Source: Flagellimonas myxillae (GTDB lineage: Bacteria; Bacteroidota; Bacteroidia; Flavobacteriales; Flavobacteriaceae). From it: a stretch of DNA of 64,000 nt. Positions 44,193 to 53,110 of the stretch are shown in pieces. Every line of letters starts with the position of its first letter. Position 1 is the first letter of the stretch. A program made the translations under genes and the position numbers. Location: the NCBI RefSeq assembly GCF_023502235.1, contig NZ_JAMFLY010000005.1, positions 62,001 through 126,000 on the forward strand, written 5' to 3'. A model generated the notes under the pieces. That model saw only the letters and a list, made by a program, of their open reading frames with translations. It was not told where the DNA came from and ran no database searches.

Positions 44193-45161
44193 ATGTCAGT
44201 ACTCGTATATACAGAATCCGATAAAGGAAAGTTCAAAAAAAACGCATTTGAAGTGGCTTCCTATGCCTATAAAGTAGCTCAAGATTTGGGGACAACGGTT
44301 ACGGCAGTGACCATCAATGCGGAAGATGAAGCATCTTTGGGTAATTATGGAGTTTCCAAAGTATTAAAAGTCAGCAATGGCGATCTGGATACTTTTAATG
44401 CCAAGGCCTATGCCCATGTTTTGGCCCAAGCGGCAGAAACTGAAGGCGCTAAAGTCATTGTGGTAAGTTCCAGCGCCGATGCCAAATTTTTGGCTCCCAT
44501 CCTATCAGCCAAACTAAATGCAGGATATACGCCAAATGTGGTTGCCGCTCCAGATAGCACATCCCCTTTCGTGGTTAAAAGAACCGCTTTTAGTAACAAA
44601 GGCTTCGCCCATACTGAAATTAGTTCGGACACCAAGCTTATTGGGGTATCCAACAATGCTTATGGTGTGCATGAAAATACTGAATCGGCAGCGGTAGAAG
44701 ATTTTGCTCCTTCATTGGGAGATGGGGATTTTACCACAAAGTCCGTAGAAGTGGATAAAGTAGTTGGAAAAGCCACCATTGCCGATGCCGATATCGTGGT
44801 TTCTGGCGGTAGAGGGCTAAAAGGTCCTGAAAATTGGGGCATGATCGAGGAATTGGCCGATGTATTGGGTGCAGCTACCGCCTGCTCCAAGCCTGTATCC
44901 GATTTGGGATGGAGACCCCATGGCGAACACGTGGGTCAAACTGGGAAGCCTGTAGCAAGTAATCTTTATATCGCCGTAGGTATTTCTGGAGCCATTCAGC
45001 ATTTGGCTGGGGTAAGTGCCTCCAAAACCAAAGTGGTGATCAATAACGACCCGGAAGCTCCTTTCTTTAAAGCAGCGGATTACGGTATCGTTGGGGATGC
45101 CTTTGAAGTGGTACCGGAACTCATCGAAAAATTAAAGGAATTTAAAGCCCAGAACACTTAA
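44193..45161 (+). CDS. etfA: Electron transfer flavoprotein alpha subunit
   Basis: 322 residues. The C-terminal FAD domain is clear: SGGRGLKGPENWGMIEELADVLGAATACSKPVSDLGW, HVGQTGKPVASNLYIAVGISGAIQHLAG and the end VVINNDPEAPFFKAADYGIVGDAFEVVPEL. Partner of EtfB in electron transfer from beta-oxidation and amino-acid degradation dehydrogenases. Followed by a strong terminator at 45188-45233. Confidence 0.97.
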   Translation: MSVLVYTESDKGKFKKNAFEVASYAYKVAQDLGTTVTAVTINAEDEASLGNYGVSKVLKVSNGDLDTFNAKAYAHVLAQAAETEGAKVIVVSSSADAKFLAPILSAKLNAGYTPNVVAAPDSTSPFVVKRTAFSNKGFAHTEISSDTKLIGVSNNAYGVHENTESAAVEDFAPSLGDGDFTTKSVEVDKVVGKATIADADIVVSGGRGLKGPENWGMIEELADVLGAATACSKPVSDLGWRPHGEHVGQTGKPVASNLYIAVGISGAIQHLAGVSASKTKVVINNDPEAPFFKAADYGIVGDAFEVVPELIEKLKEFKAQNT

Positions 45162-45187
45162 TTTTTGTTAATTTGCCTTTTGCAAGG

Positions 45188-45233
45188 GGCTGTTCAGATA
45201 ATGGTAGTGCCACTTATTTGAACGGCCTTTTTT
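45188..45233 (+). terminator. Intrinsic terminator of etfBA
   Basis: Stem GGCTGTTCA/TGAACGGCC (one G-U pair) enclosing further partial pairing, followed by six T. Confidence 0.85.
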
Positions 45234-45250
45234 GGTTTTAGGAGGATTAT

Positions 45251-45883
45251 ATGAGTTTAGTTCGATTGAAAATAAAGGGGATATCTTATAGCCAAACACA
45301 AAATGGGGCGTATGCCCTTATTTTGAATGAAGTTGAGGGGGATAGAAAGCTTCCCATCGTCATTGGTGCATTTGAGGCCCAATCCATCGCCATCGCCCTT
45401 GAAAAAGAAATAAAGCCGCCTAGACCGCTTACACACGATTTGTTCAAAAACTTTTCAGATAGGTTTGAGATTGTGATCAAGCAAGTCATTATCCATAAAT
45501 TGGTGGACGGGGTATTTTATTCCAGTATCATCTGCGAGCGGGATAAAGTGGAGGAAATTGTTGACGCAAGAACCAGCGATGCCATAGCTTTGGCCCTAAG
45601 GTTTGATGCTCCCATTTTTACGTACAAGACCATATTGGACAAGGCCGGGATCTATTTGAAATTCTCTTCCAAGGAAAGCGAGGAAAATGAAGAGGATGAC
45701 AGTATTGTGGTGGATGAAATTTTGCAGGAGGGAGAAACTGTGGAAATTGAGTCCGGGGCTTCATCGCAGGGATATCGCGAAATGACTTTGGAAGAACTTC
45801 ATAAAGAACTGGATAAGGCAGTAGCCAACGAAGACTACGAAAAAGCTGCCAAACTACGGGACGAAATCTCCAAACGTAAATAA
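45251..45883 (+). CDS. Bifunctional nuclease family (DUF151) protein with UVR motif
   Basis: 210 residues. Residues ~1-135 form a bifunctional nuclease (BFN/DUF151) domain: YALILNEVEGDRKLPIVIGAFEAQSIAIALE and VDARTSDAIALALRFDAPIFT. After an acidic linker (SKESEENEEDDS) the last ~35 residues are a UVR/UvrB-C-like helical hairpin (LEELHKELDKAVANEDYEKAAKLRDEISKR). The plant and bacterial relatives have DNase and RNase activity; physiological role unclear. The next gene, a nucleoside transporter, follows after 8 bases, so nuclease and nucleoside uptake are co-transcribed. Confidence 0.92.
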   Translation: MSLVRLKIKGISYSQTQNGAYALILNEVEGDRKLPIVIGAFEAQSIAIALEKEIKPPRPLTHDLFKNFSDRFEIVIKQVIIHKLVDGVFYSSIICERDKVEEIVDARTSDAIALALRFDAPIFTYKTILDKAGIYLKFSSKESEENEEDDSIVVDEILQEGETVEIESGASSQGYREMTLEELHKELDKAVANEDYEKAAKLRDEISKRK

Positions 45884-45891
45884 TCCGCTGC

Positions 45892-47355
45892 ATGCCAAAA
45901 TCCATCAAGATTTTCCTTGTATTAATCTGTTTTGTTTGTACAGCAAGTTTTGGTCAAGATTTACTCCCTGCCGATTCCATCAACGCTGCCGTTGACACCA
46001 CCATTATTGATGATATTACCCCAAAAGAAACCCCACAATTGGTGCCCAACCAAGGGTTTACCATAAACTCATTGTGGCGTGGAGCTTTGGGCATGGCAGT
46101 TTTGATTCTGATTTCCTTTCTTTTTAGTGCGAACAGAAGGGCCATTAATTGGAGAACAGTGGGAATTGGATTGGGATTGCAATTACTCATTGCCATTGGG
46201 GTACTCAAAGTGCCTTTTATTCAACTCATCTTTGAAAAAATAGGGCAGGTTTTTGTTAGCATTCTCGACTTTACACGGGTAGGAAGTAAGTTTTTGTTCG
46301 AAGGTCTCGTTGTGGATATGGACACCTTTGGTTTCATTTTTGCCTTTCAGGTATTACCTACTATAATTTTCTTTTCAGCCTTGACCTCGGTGCTCTTTTA
46401 TTTAGGGGTCATTCAAAAAGTAGTACGGGCATTGGCATGGTTGTTATCTAAATCCCTAGGAATATCCGGAGCAGAAAGTCTTTCCATTGCCGGAAATATA
46501 TTTTTAGGTCAGACCGAAGCACCTTTGCTTATCAAGGCCTATCTGGAAAAAATGAACAAGTCTGAGATTCTGCTGGTCATGATTGGTGGAATGGCCACCG
46601 TGGCCGGAGCTGTTTTGGCTGCTTACATCGGATTTTTAGGTGGCGATGACCCAGCGCTCAGATTGGTTTTTGCCAAACACCTCTTGGCAGCTTCCGTGAT
46701 GGCAGCTCCTGGAGCCATTGTCGTTTCTAAAATTTTATATCCACAGACTGAAAAAGTAAATACGGATGTCCACGTTTCCTCAGAAAAGATAGGTGCCAAT
46801 ATTTTGGATGCCATCTCCAACGGAACAACCGAAGGTTTGAAACTGGCCATGAATGTTGGGGCCATGCTTTTAGTTTTTGTAGCCTTTATTGCCATGATTA
46901 ATGGTATTTTGGGCTGGGTTGGTGATTTGACCACCTTCAACAATTGGATTGCTACGAACTCTCCTTATGAAAGCTTTTCTTTGGAAGCCATTCTAGGAAC
47001 CATTTTCGCACCCCTTATGTGGTTGATTGGCGTAGCCAACGAAGATATTATGCTTATGGGCCAACTCTTGGGAATCAAGCTTGCTGCCAGTGAGTTTGTG
47101 GGTTATATCCAACTTGCGGAACTCAAAACCATGACCAATAACCTACATTTCACCTATAACAAATCCGTAATCATGGCTACCTATATGCTCTGCGGATTCG
47201 CCAATTTTGCCTCTATCGGTATCCAAATTGGGGGTATTGGTTCTTTGGCACCAGGTCAGCGTAAAACCCTTTCTGAATTTGGAATGCGTGCTGTACTTGG
47301 TGGTTCGTTAGCTTCTTTGCTTTCTGCTACTATTGCTGGGATGATTCTTGGGTAG
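45892..47355 (+). CDS. Concentrative nucleoside transporter (CNT/NupC family)
   Basis: 487 residues. An apparent signal-like segment (MPKSIKIFLVLICFVCTASFG) and a ~45-residue polar stretch precede the CNT core. Core motifs: QVLPTIIFFSALTSVLFYLGV, GNIFLGQTEAPLLIKAYL, GGMATVAGAVLAAYIGFLGG and CGFANFASIGIQIGGIGSLAPGQR. Inner-membrane importer of nucleosides driven by H+ or Na+. Forms an operon with the upstream nuclease; the salvage kinase (32631) and thyA (47937) complete a nucleotide-salvage theme. Confidence 0.95.
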   Translation: MPKSIKIFLVLICFVCTASFGQDLLPADSINAAVDTTIIDDITPKETPQLVPNQGFTINSLWRGALGMAVLILISFLFSANRRAINWRTVGIGLGLQLLIAIGVLKVPFIQLIFEKIGQVFVSILDFTRVGSKFLFEGLVVDMDTFGFIFAFQVLPTIIFFSALTSVLFYLGVIQKVVRALAWLLSKSLGISGAESLSIAGNIFLGQTEAPLLIKAYLEKMNKSEILLVMIGGMATVAGAVLAAYIGFLGGDDPALRLVFAKHLLAASVMAAPGAIVVSKILYPQTEKVNTDVHVSSEKIGANILDAISNGTTEGLKLAMNVGAMLLVFVAFIAMINGILGWVGDLTTFNNWIATNSPYESFSLEAILGTIFAPLMWLIGVANEDIMLMGQLLGIKLAASEFVGYIQLAELKTMTNNLHFTYNKSVIMATYMLCGFANFASIGIQIGGIGSLAPGQRKTLSEFGMRAVLGGSLASLLSATIAGMILG

Positions 47356-47430
47356 AACGAAGGGTGAAAGGTCAAGGGTTCCCCCAAGACCGGAATAGTA
47401 TTATCAACCTCGAAATTTAACAATGCGATT

Positions 47431-47784
47431 ATGCGAAATTTTCGAGAGTTGGAAGTCTGGAAAGACGCGAGAAAATTAGTAAAAGAAGTTTACCTCATTA
47501 CCAAACTTTTACCCAAGACCGAAACTTATGGTCTAACTCAACAAATTCAGAGAAGTGCTGTCTCCATTCCGGCCAATATAGCGGAAGGCTGTGGCAAAAA
47601 TTCAAATAGAGATTTTGCCCGATTTCTTCAAATCAGTTTAGGCTCAATATATGAATTGGAAACCCATCTAATACTTTGTAACGACCTCGGTTTTATCCCT
47701 TCAAAAGAATTTAAGGCCTTAGTTAAAGCCATTCAATTGCTCCAAAAACGCCTCACGGCCCTAATCAAATACAATACTACCTAA
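47431..47784 (+). CDS. Four-helix-bundle protein (23S rRNA intervening-sequence protein family)
   Basis: 117 residues with the S23/IVP signature: FRELEVWKDARKLVKEVYLIT, QIQRSAVSIPANIAEGCGKNSNRDFARFLQISLGSIYELETHLIL. These small helical proteins were first seen in 23S rRNA intervening sequences but are mostly free-standing in Bacteroidota, with unknown function. No rRNA is near. It sits between nupC and thyA and is followed by a G-poor repeat-like leader, a pattern that suggests a small mobile or accessory unit. Confidence 0.92.
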   Translation: MRNFRELEVWKDARKLVKEVYLITKLLPKTETYGLTQQIQRSAVSIPANIAEGCGKNSNRDFARFLQISLGSIYELETHLILCNDLGFIPSKEFKALVKAIQLLQKRLTALIKYNTT

Positions 47785-47936
47785 CCCTTTACCCTTTCAC
47801 CCTTCACCCATTTACCCTTCACCCCTTCACCCATTTACCCTTTACCTTTCAGCCAACACCCGTTAATAAAATTGCTCAAAACTCCCTCCCTTTACCCTTT
47901 ACCTTTCCCACTTAACCCATTACCTTTAACCCCACT
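47785..47936 (+). repeat. G-poor low-complexity leader with 17-bp direct repeat
   Basis: About 150 bases between the four-helix-bundle gene and thyA, almost lacking G on the plus strand and built of CCCTTTACC/CCCTTCACC-like units. The 17-mer TTCACCCATTTACCCTT occurs exactly at 47803-47819 and 47826-47842 (period 23). Likely expanded by slippage; it is the thyA 5' leader. No regulatory element recognised. Confidence 0.7.
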
Positions 47937-48761
47937 ATGAAACAATACCACGACTTACTCAAACACGTACTTACAGAAGGAAATGCCAAAGGAGACCGCA
48001 CAGGAACAGGAACCGTCAGCGTTTTTGGCTATCAAATGCGTTTTGATCTCTCCGAAGGCTTCCCCATGGTCACTACCAAGAAATTGCACCTAAAATCCAT
48101 AGTACATGAACTGCTCTGGTTTTTAAAGGGCGATACCAATGTGGGTTACCTACAGGAAAATGGAGTACGTATTTGGAACGAGTGGGCCGATGACAATGGT
48201 GATTTGGGCCCTGTCTACGGGCATCAATGGCGTAACTGGAACAGTGAGGAAATCGACCAGATAAAAGAGGTGATCGAAACCCTGAAAACCAATCCAAACA
48301 GCCGAAGGATGTTGGTATCAGCTTGGAACCCCAGCGTGTTGCCCGACACATCTGTGTCATTTAGTGAAAATGTGGCCAATGGAAAGGCTGCCCTTCCCCC
48401 TTGTCATGCCTTTTTTCAGTTTTATGTGGCGGATGGGAAATTGTCGTGTCAATTGTACCAACGCAGTGCGGATGTCTTTTTAGGAGTTCCTTTTAACATA
48501 GCCTCGTACGCCTTGTTTACCATGATGATGGCCCAAGTATGTGGTTACGAACCCGGCGATTTTATCCACACCTTTGGGGATACACACATTTACGACAACC
48601 ACCGAGATCAAGTGGAACTGCAACTAAGCCGTGAACCGCGGCCGCTACCTACCATGAAATTGAACCCAGCAGTTAAAAATATCTTCGATTTTACCTTTGA
48701 CGATTTTGAACTACTGAACTACGACCCACATCCGCACATCAAAGGTGTTGTGGCGGTGTAG
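47937..48761 (+). CDS. thyA: Thymidylate synthase
   Basis: 274 residues. [34 protein letters not shown], the catalytic cysteine in [33 protein letters not shown] and GDTHIYDNH are diagnostic. Makes dTMP from dUMP with methylene-THF, competing with MetF for that cofactor. Its leader is the G-poor repeat; the next gene starts 52 bases downstream. Confidence 0.98.
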   Translation: MKQYHDLLKHVLTEGNAKGDRTGTGTVSVFGYQMRFDLSEGFPMVTTKKLHLKSIVHELLWFLKGDTNVGYLQENGVRIWNEWADDNGDLGPVYGHQWRNWNSEEIDQIKEVIETLKTNPNSRRMLVSAWNPSVLPDTSVSFSENVANGKAALPPCHAFFQFYVADGKLSCQLYQRSADVFLGVPFNIASYALFTMMMAQVCGYEPGDFIHTFGDTHIYDNHRDQVELQLSREPRPLPTMKLNPAVKNIFDFTFDDFELLNYDPHPHIKGVVAV

Positions 48762-48813
48762 CAAAAGCTAGGAAATCATATAAAAGCAAGTACCATCCAA
48801 ACCAACCTTTAAA

Positions 48814-50577
48814 ATGAAAATCAACCTTAAAAAAGCACTTGGACTGGCACTCTGCTGTTTGTCCTTGTTCGTTGTACCCCTTTTTGCCCAAGAAGAACGT
48901 CCCAATGTGATTGTGATCATTACTGATGATCAAGGCTATGGCGATTTAGGCATTACCGGAAATCCCCATGTGCAGACCCCGGTCATTGACCAATTGGCTA
49001 CCGAAAGTGTCCGATTCAACAACTTTTATGTCTCCCCGGTATGCGCCCCTACCCGCTCCAGTCTCATGACAGGCCGCTATTCCTTACGTACGGGAGTGCG
49101 CGACACCTACAATGGCGGGGCCATCATGGCCTCCAACGAGGTTACCATTGCCGAAATGCTCAAACAGGGCGGTTATACCACCGGTGTATTTGGCAAGTGG
49201 CATTTGGGCGACAACTACCCCAGCCGACCCAGCGACCAAGGTTTTGACGAATCCGTGATCCATCTTTCCGGCGGTATGGGTCAGGTAGGCGACATCACCA
49301 CCTATTTTAAAGGAGATACCAGCTATTTTGATCCCGTGCTTTGGCACAACAACCAACAAGAGGCCTATGAGGGCTATTGCTCGGATATTTTTGCGGATGA
49401 AGCCATTCAATTTATTGAGAACAACAAGGAATCGCCCTTCTTTTGCTATCTCTCCTTTAATGCACCGCATACCCCTCTGCAGGTACCCGATGAATATTAC
49501 CAAAAGTACAAGGACATAGACCCGGCCTCGGGTTTTGATGGAGACAACCGCCCTTTCCCGGAAATGAGTGAAAAGGACAAGGAAGACGCTCGAAAGATTT
49601 ATGCCATGGTCACCAATATTGACGATAATCTGGGTAAGCTCTTTAAAAAATTGGACGAGCTGCAACTCTCCAAAAACACCCTTGTGGTTTTTATGACGGA
49701 CAATGGCCCGCAGCAGCGTCGCTATGTGGCCGGGATGCGGGGCCGTAAGGGCAATGTATACCAAGGCGGGGTGCGGGTACCTTTTTATGTGAAGTATCCC
49801 ACGGCATTTGCCCAAAACAAGGATATTGAGACCATGAGTGCCCATATTGATGTGCTGCCAACCTTGGCCGAAGTTTGTAAAGTGGATTTGCCCCAAGACC
49901 GGCAACTAGATGGCAAAAGCCTATTGCCCCTGATTCAGGGCAAAAATGTGGATTGGGCCAACCGTTCTCTGTTTTTTTACTGGACGCGCCGCTATCCCGA
50001 ACTCTACTACAACATGGCGCTGCAAAAAGATGGCTACAAATTGGTGGGAAAGACCAATTACAACGCCGCCCTTGGGGATTTTGAACTGTTTAATCTCAAA
50101 ACCGACCCTTATGAGCAAAACAACTTGGTTTTGGAAGACAAAGCGAAGGCCAAAGCCCTTAAAGTGGAGCTAGACGGTTTGTATAACGAACTCATCACCT
50201 CCGAAAACTTGGTAAACCAACCCCGTATTGTTGTAGGGAACCCAGCCGAAAATCCCATTTTTCTGAACCGCAACGATGCAGGAGGTGAACGCGGTATCTG
50301 GGATCAGGAAGAGATTTATGGAACTTGGAAGGTGAGTATTGAAGAAGGCCATTACGATATTCGCATGAAGTTTGTAAAGCCTGTAAAAGCGGGTGGCCGA
50401 CTCTATTTGGAAGCCAACACCTTGGTAAAACAACAGGCAAACACCCAAGACAACGTGGATGTGCTGGAATTAAAAAACGTATACCTCCCAAACATGGACT
50501 GCGATTTATTGGCTCACTATGCGGTGGACCGCAAACACATTATGCCTTTTTGGGTGGAAATGGAGAAACTGGATTAG
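48814..50577 (+). CDS. Secreted arylsulfatase-type sulfatase (S1 family)
   Basis: 587 residues. Signal peptide MKINLKKALGLALCCLSLFVVPLFAQ. Metal ligands Asp38-Asp39 (IITDDQGYGDLG), formylglycine motif Cys77-Ala-Pro-Thr-Arg...TGR, GKWHLGD, and FMTDNGPQ. Oxidation of Cys77 needs an FGE or anSME maturase encoded elsewhere. A C-terminal ~110-residue beta-rich domain (EDKAKAKALKVELDGL onward) follows the catalytic part. Acts in the periplasm on sulfate esters, probably of algal polysaccharides or small aromatics; sulfate released could feed the sulfur cluster. No other polysaccharide-degradation genes are nearby. Confidence 0.93.
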   Translation: MKINLKKALGLALCCLSLFVVPLFAQEERPNVIVIITDDQGYGDLGITGNPHVQTPVIDQLATESVRFNNFYVSPVCAPTRSSLMTGRYSLRTGVRDTYNGGAIMASNEVTIAEMLKQGGYTTGVFGKWHLGDNYPSRPSDQGFDESVIHLSGGMGQVGDITTYFKGDTSYFDPVLWHNNQQEAYEGYCSDIFADEAIQFIENNKESPFFCYLSFNAPHTPLQVPDEYYQKYKDIDPASGFDGDNRPFPEMSEKDKEDARKIYAMVTNIDDNLGKLFKKLDELQLSKNTLVVFMTDNGPQQRRYVAGMRGRKGNVYQGGVRVPFYVKYPTAFAQNKDIETMSAHIDVLPTLAEVCKVDLPQDRQLDGKSLLPLIQGKNVDWANRSLFFYWTRRYPELYYNMALQKDGYKLVGKTNYNAALGDFELFNLKTDPYEQNNLVLEDKAKAKALKVELDGLYNELITSENLVNQPRIVVGNPAENPIFLNRNDAGGERGIWDQEEIYGTWKVSIEEGHYDIRMKFVKPVKAGGRLYLEANTLVKQQANTQDNVDVLELKNVYLPNMDCDLLAHYAVDRKHIMPFWVEMEKLD

Positions 50578-51045
50578 TTGCAAGTGGAAAAATTTGAACT
50601 AATATCGAAAGGATCTTCCATCGGGTTAGCAATTAAAATTGTGGTGTCCACAATCCTAGTGAATCAAGCATTCAATTTTTTTGAAAAACTTGAAAGCCAG
50701 CAACCTCTCTTAAATTTGTTCCTTATAGTGGCGGTAATAGCTTATTTGATTTTTAAACATGTTACCACCAAAACTATTCTTTTGATTGCCGATGGTAAAT
50801 TGAGCTTGAAAAGTATTGGGCACCTACCAAAAAAACATGAAGAAAATTTGATAGAGTTAAAAGATGTTTCTACAATTAATCTCATTCAAACTCATACCCA
50901 GATTTATGGTAAAAAAATGATGGAAATTGTTGGTATGGATGGAGGTAAAAAGAGCTTCGAGATTAATCTGAGATACTATCAGATGGTAAAGCTGCAAGAT
51001 TATTTAAATGAAAAACTGAAAATCAAAGCTAATCTAATTGGATAA
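50578..51045 (+). CDS. Hypothetical two-TM protein
   Basis: 155 residues starting with TTG immediately after the sulfatase TAG; no ATG nearby fits better, so the start is uncertain. Two TM helices (residues ~17-33 and ~43-60), then a cytoplasmic-type beta domain (TTKTILLIADGKLSLKSIG..ELKDVSTINLIQTHTQIYGKKMMEIVGMDGGKKSFEINLRYYQM) resembling PH-like membrane proteins. No named family recognised. Base composition is more AT-rich than the sulfatase. Confidence 0.65.
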   Translation: MQVEKFELISKGSSIGLAIKIVVSTILVNQAFNFFEKLESQQPLLNLFLIVAVIAYLIFKHVTTKTILLIADGKLSLKSIGHLPKKHEENLIELKDVSTINLIQTHTQIYGKKMMEIVGMDGGKKSFEINLRYYQMVKLQDYLNEKLKIKANLIG

Positions 51046-51059
51046 ATTCACTTCCATTA

Positions 51060-51653
51060 ATGAACAAGCCCACAAAACCCAACAAAGCCCTTCTGGTCAT
51101 CGATATGCAAAAAGGCTCTTTTACCCCCAAAACCCCGCGTTTTGATACTGAGGGCGTGGTAGCCCGTATCAACACATTGGCAGAGATGTTTCGGCAAAAG
51201 GGTTGGCCTGTGGTGATCATACAGCACGATGGCACCGGAACGGGTGAGTTTGAAAAAAACAACTGGGATTGGGAGTTGTTGGACGAACTCCAAACCGAAC
51301 CCCAAGACACCTTCCTGGACAAATATGCCAACGATGTCTTCTATAGATCCCAGCTACAAGAGTTATTGATGGCTTGGGGAACCCAAAAATTACTGATCAC
51401 AGGCTGCGCCACCGACTTTTGTGTGGAGGCCACCGTGCAATCTGCCTTGGCCAAGGATTACAACATTACAGTGGTGGCAGATGGACATACCACGGGAGAC
51501 CGACCCCATTTACCCGCTCAAAAGGTGATTGAACACTACAATTGGGTATGGCAAAACATGATTCCCACCAAAGGGAACATAGGGGTGGAGGATTTTGAGG
51601 CGGTTATCAAGAATATCGGTAGTACGGAAAGTGAAAATACAACCATTATTTAG
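51060..51653 (+). CDS. Cysteine hydrolase, isochorismatase family
   Basis: 197 residues. Likely catalytic triad Asp15 (LLVIDMQ), Lys88 (FLDKYANDVF) and Cys121 (TGCATDFCVEATV), with the cis-peptide pair near it. Family members hydrolyse nicotinamide, N-carbamoyl amino acids, biuret or isochorismate; substrate unknown. Cytosolic. Only 14 bases follow the preceding two-TM gene. Confidence 0.93.
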   Translation: MNKPTKPNKALLVIDMQKGSFTPKTPRFDTEGVVARINTLAEMFRQKGWPVVIIQHDGTGTGEFEKNNWDWELLDELQTEPQDTFLDKYANDVFYRSQLQELLMAWGTQKLLITGCATDFCVEATVQSALAKDYNITVVADGHTTGDRPHLPAQKVIEHYNWVWQNMIPTKGNIGVEDFEAVIKNIGSTESENTTII

Positions 51654-51677
51654 CCATAATTTGATGCCCACCTTGCT

Positions 51678-52388
51678 ATGACCAACACCTTTTCATTTGA
51701 TTCCGAAGCCTACGATTTTTGGCCCTTGTACCATGTCATTCAAAAATACTATCCCATTGGTATCCCAAAAAATTACGGCGAAGGAATTCATAGGGAATAT
51801 GAAGGTTATAAGGCGTTGGAACGTTTGCTCGTAGAAAACATTCACGATGAAAAGACCTGGAAAAGCAACTGGGTCTCCTTTACCAAAAAGTTGGGTTCGG
51901 AACTTGGAAAAAAGGCTTTTGGAACCACCTACGGGCAAGCACCCAGTTACAGTGCATATCTGCTACTGGATTGGGAAAAAGACGGCAACCGTTTCAATTC
52001 CAAGGAACTCCATTTTTCGGTGAGCTTGTTGGGCAACTATTTTCAGATCTATGGGATTGAAAAGACCCAACTGTCCTACGAGGACGAGGCCATGCCCTAT
52101 CAAGTGGAGAATGTTAAGGAGATTATTGTATCTCCCGTGGATGATTTTAAAACCTATTTTGAGGCGGCTGAGGAAAAAATAAAGGAGCAATTCAAAGGGT
52201 ATCGTTTGGTGCCTTTTTCCATTGGGCAAAGCATGATCAATGGATTGGAGGTATACCATTTGGATAAAGAAAACTGTACCGTTAACATGGCCTTGTTCAA
52301 CGATTTTGTGGGCTATGGAGACCAAATTGTGGATGTGTATCTGCGAGGTGATCAAAATTATGGTATGGATTATTGGAAAAATAACTAA
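51678..52388 (+). CDS. Conserved-looking hypothetical protein
   Basis: 236 residues, soluble, no signal peptide, rich in aromatic residues (AYDFWPLYHVIQKYYPIG; SYSAYLLLDW; YFQIYGIEKTQLSYEDEAMPYQ). I do not recognise the family. It follows the cysteine hydrolase by 24 bases and is probably co-transcribed. Codon and base use still match the upstream genes, so it marks the left edge of the AT-rich insert that begins right after it. Confidence 0.75.
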   Translation: MTNTFSFDSEAYDFWPLYHVIQKYYPIGIPKNYGEGIHREYEGYKALERLLVENIHDEKTWKSNWVSFTKKLGSELGKKAFGTTYGQAPSYSAYLLLDWEKDGNRFNSKELHFSVSLLGNYFQIYGIEKTQLSYEDEAMPYQVENVKEIIVSPVDDFKTYFEAAEEKIKEQFKGYRLVPFSIGQSMINGLEVYHLDKENCTVNMALFNDFVGYGDQIVDVYLRGDQNYGMDYWKNN

Positions 52389-53110
52389 ACCAAATTGTTG
52401 GAAACAATGTATCCAAATTAAATTTGACCAAAACATCCGAAACCCTTAGAAATACGATACAGGGAATTTCCCTATTTTTTTTCCACTGACCTTTGGTTTG
52501 GGACCTTCAAGTTTGTTCAGATTAAGGGAAATAATTCAGGAAAAAACCACCTATAACTTTGCGGTAACCCAGTATTTCTTGGATTATGCCTTCATTGCGG
52601 TCATACCTTTTGTGGAAATGGTTTAATTCACCAGAAAAGAATTAAAGTTTAGTACATTGACTTTGGATATTTTAACCATCCTTTTTTCAACACTTCTTAC
52701 CTTTTGACTTAGACTTTATGTTTTGAAGTTAATCGGAAAACCTTCAAGTCTATTTACTTTGTTAAATCTATTGGGGTGGAGCCCATTTATATTTTCTGTT
52801 CTAATTTCAAGAATTGATGTTTGGTTTGCGCTATAATTATTTTTAAATACACGCACACCCTTGTTTAGCAGATACATTATTTTGAACTGTTCCAGTTTAA
52901 ACCAAACCGTGATGTCCAAATTCCCATGAGGCAATTGGTTTTGTTTTTGTAAATTCCATATACATTTTAACTTTTAAATAAAATAACAGCACTAGCTTCC
53001 CAAAACTTTCATTTTTTAACCGGATTGGTTGAGGAAAAATGTATTTTACACAGGTAATAACGGATTATCGACAACCCTAATTGGAAAAATATTTTTAATT
53101 AAAATCAGAA
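52389..53110. other. AT-rich gene-poor region at the left edge of the transporter island
   Basis: About 720 bases without a convincing gene. 52450-52626 (plus) is an open stretch whose last ~40 codons look protein-like (SLFRLREIIQEK...DYAFIAVIPFVEMV, stop TAA 52624-52626) but has no ATG start; it may be the tail of a lost gene. 52716-52934 (minus) is a 72-codon ATG ORF with no recognisable family. The 150 bases before 53111 should contain the operon promoter; none is clear. Confidence 0.5.

Noticed and set aside
47785..47936. Short repeats that could suggest a CRISPR-like array.
   Set aside because: Repeats are degenerate, G-poor, without unique spacers of constant size, and no cas gene is in the window.
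49084..49905. 273-codon ORF opposite the sulfatase gene.
   Set aside because: Overlaps intact sulfatase catalytic motifs on the other strand; no recognisable domain.
52716..52934. 72-codon ATG ORF on the minus strand in the AT-rich gap.
   Set aside because: No recognisable domain, no promoter or partner gene, and such lengths arise by chance in AT-rich DNA; mentioned only within the region description.
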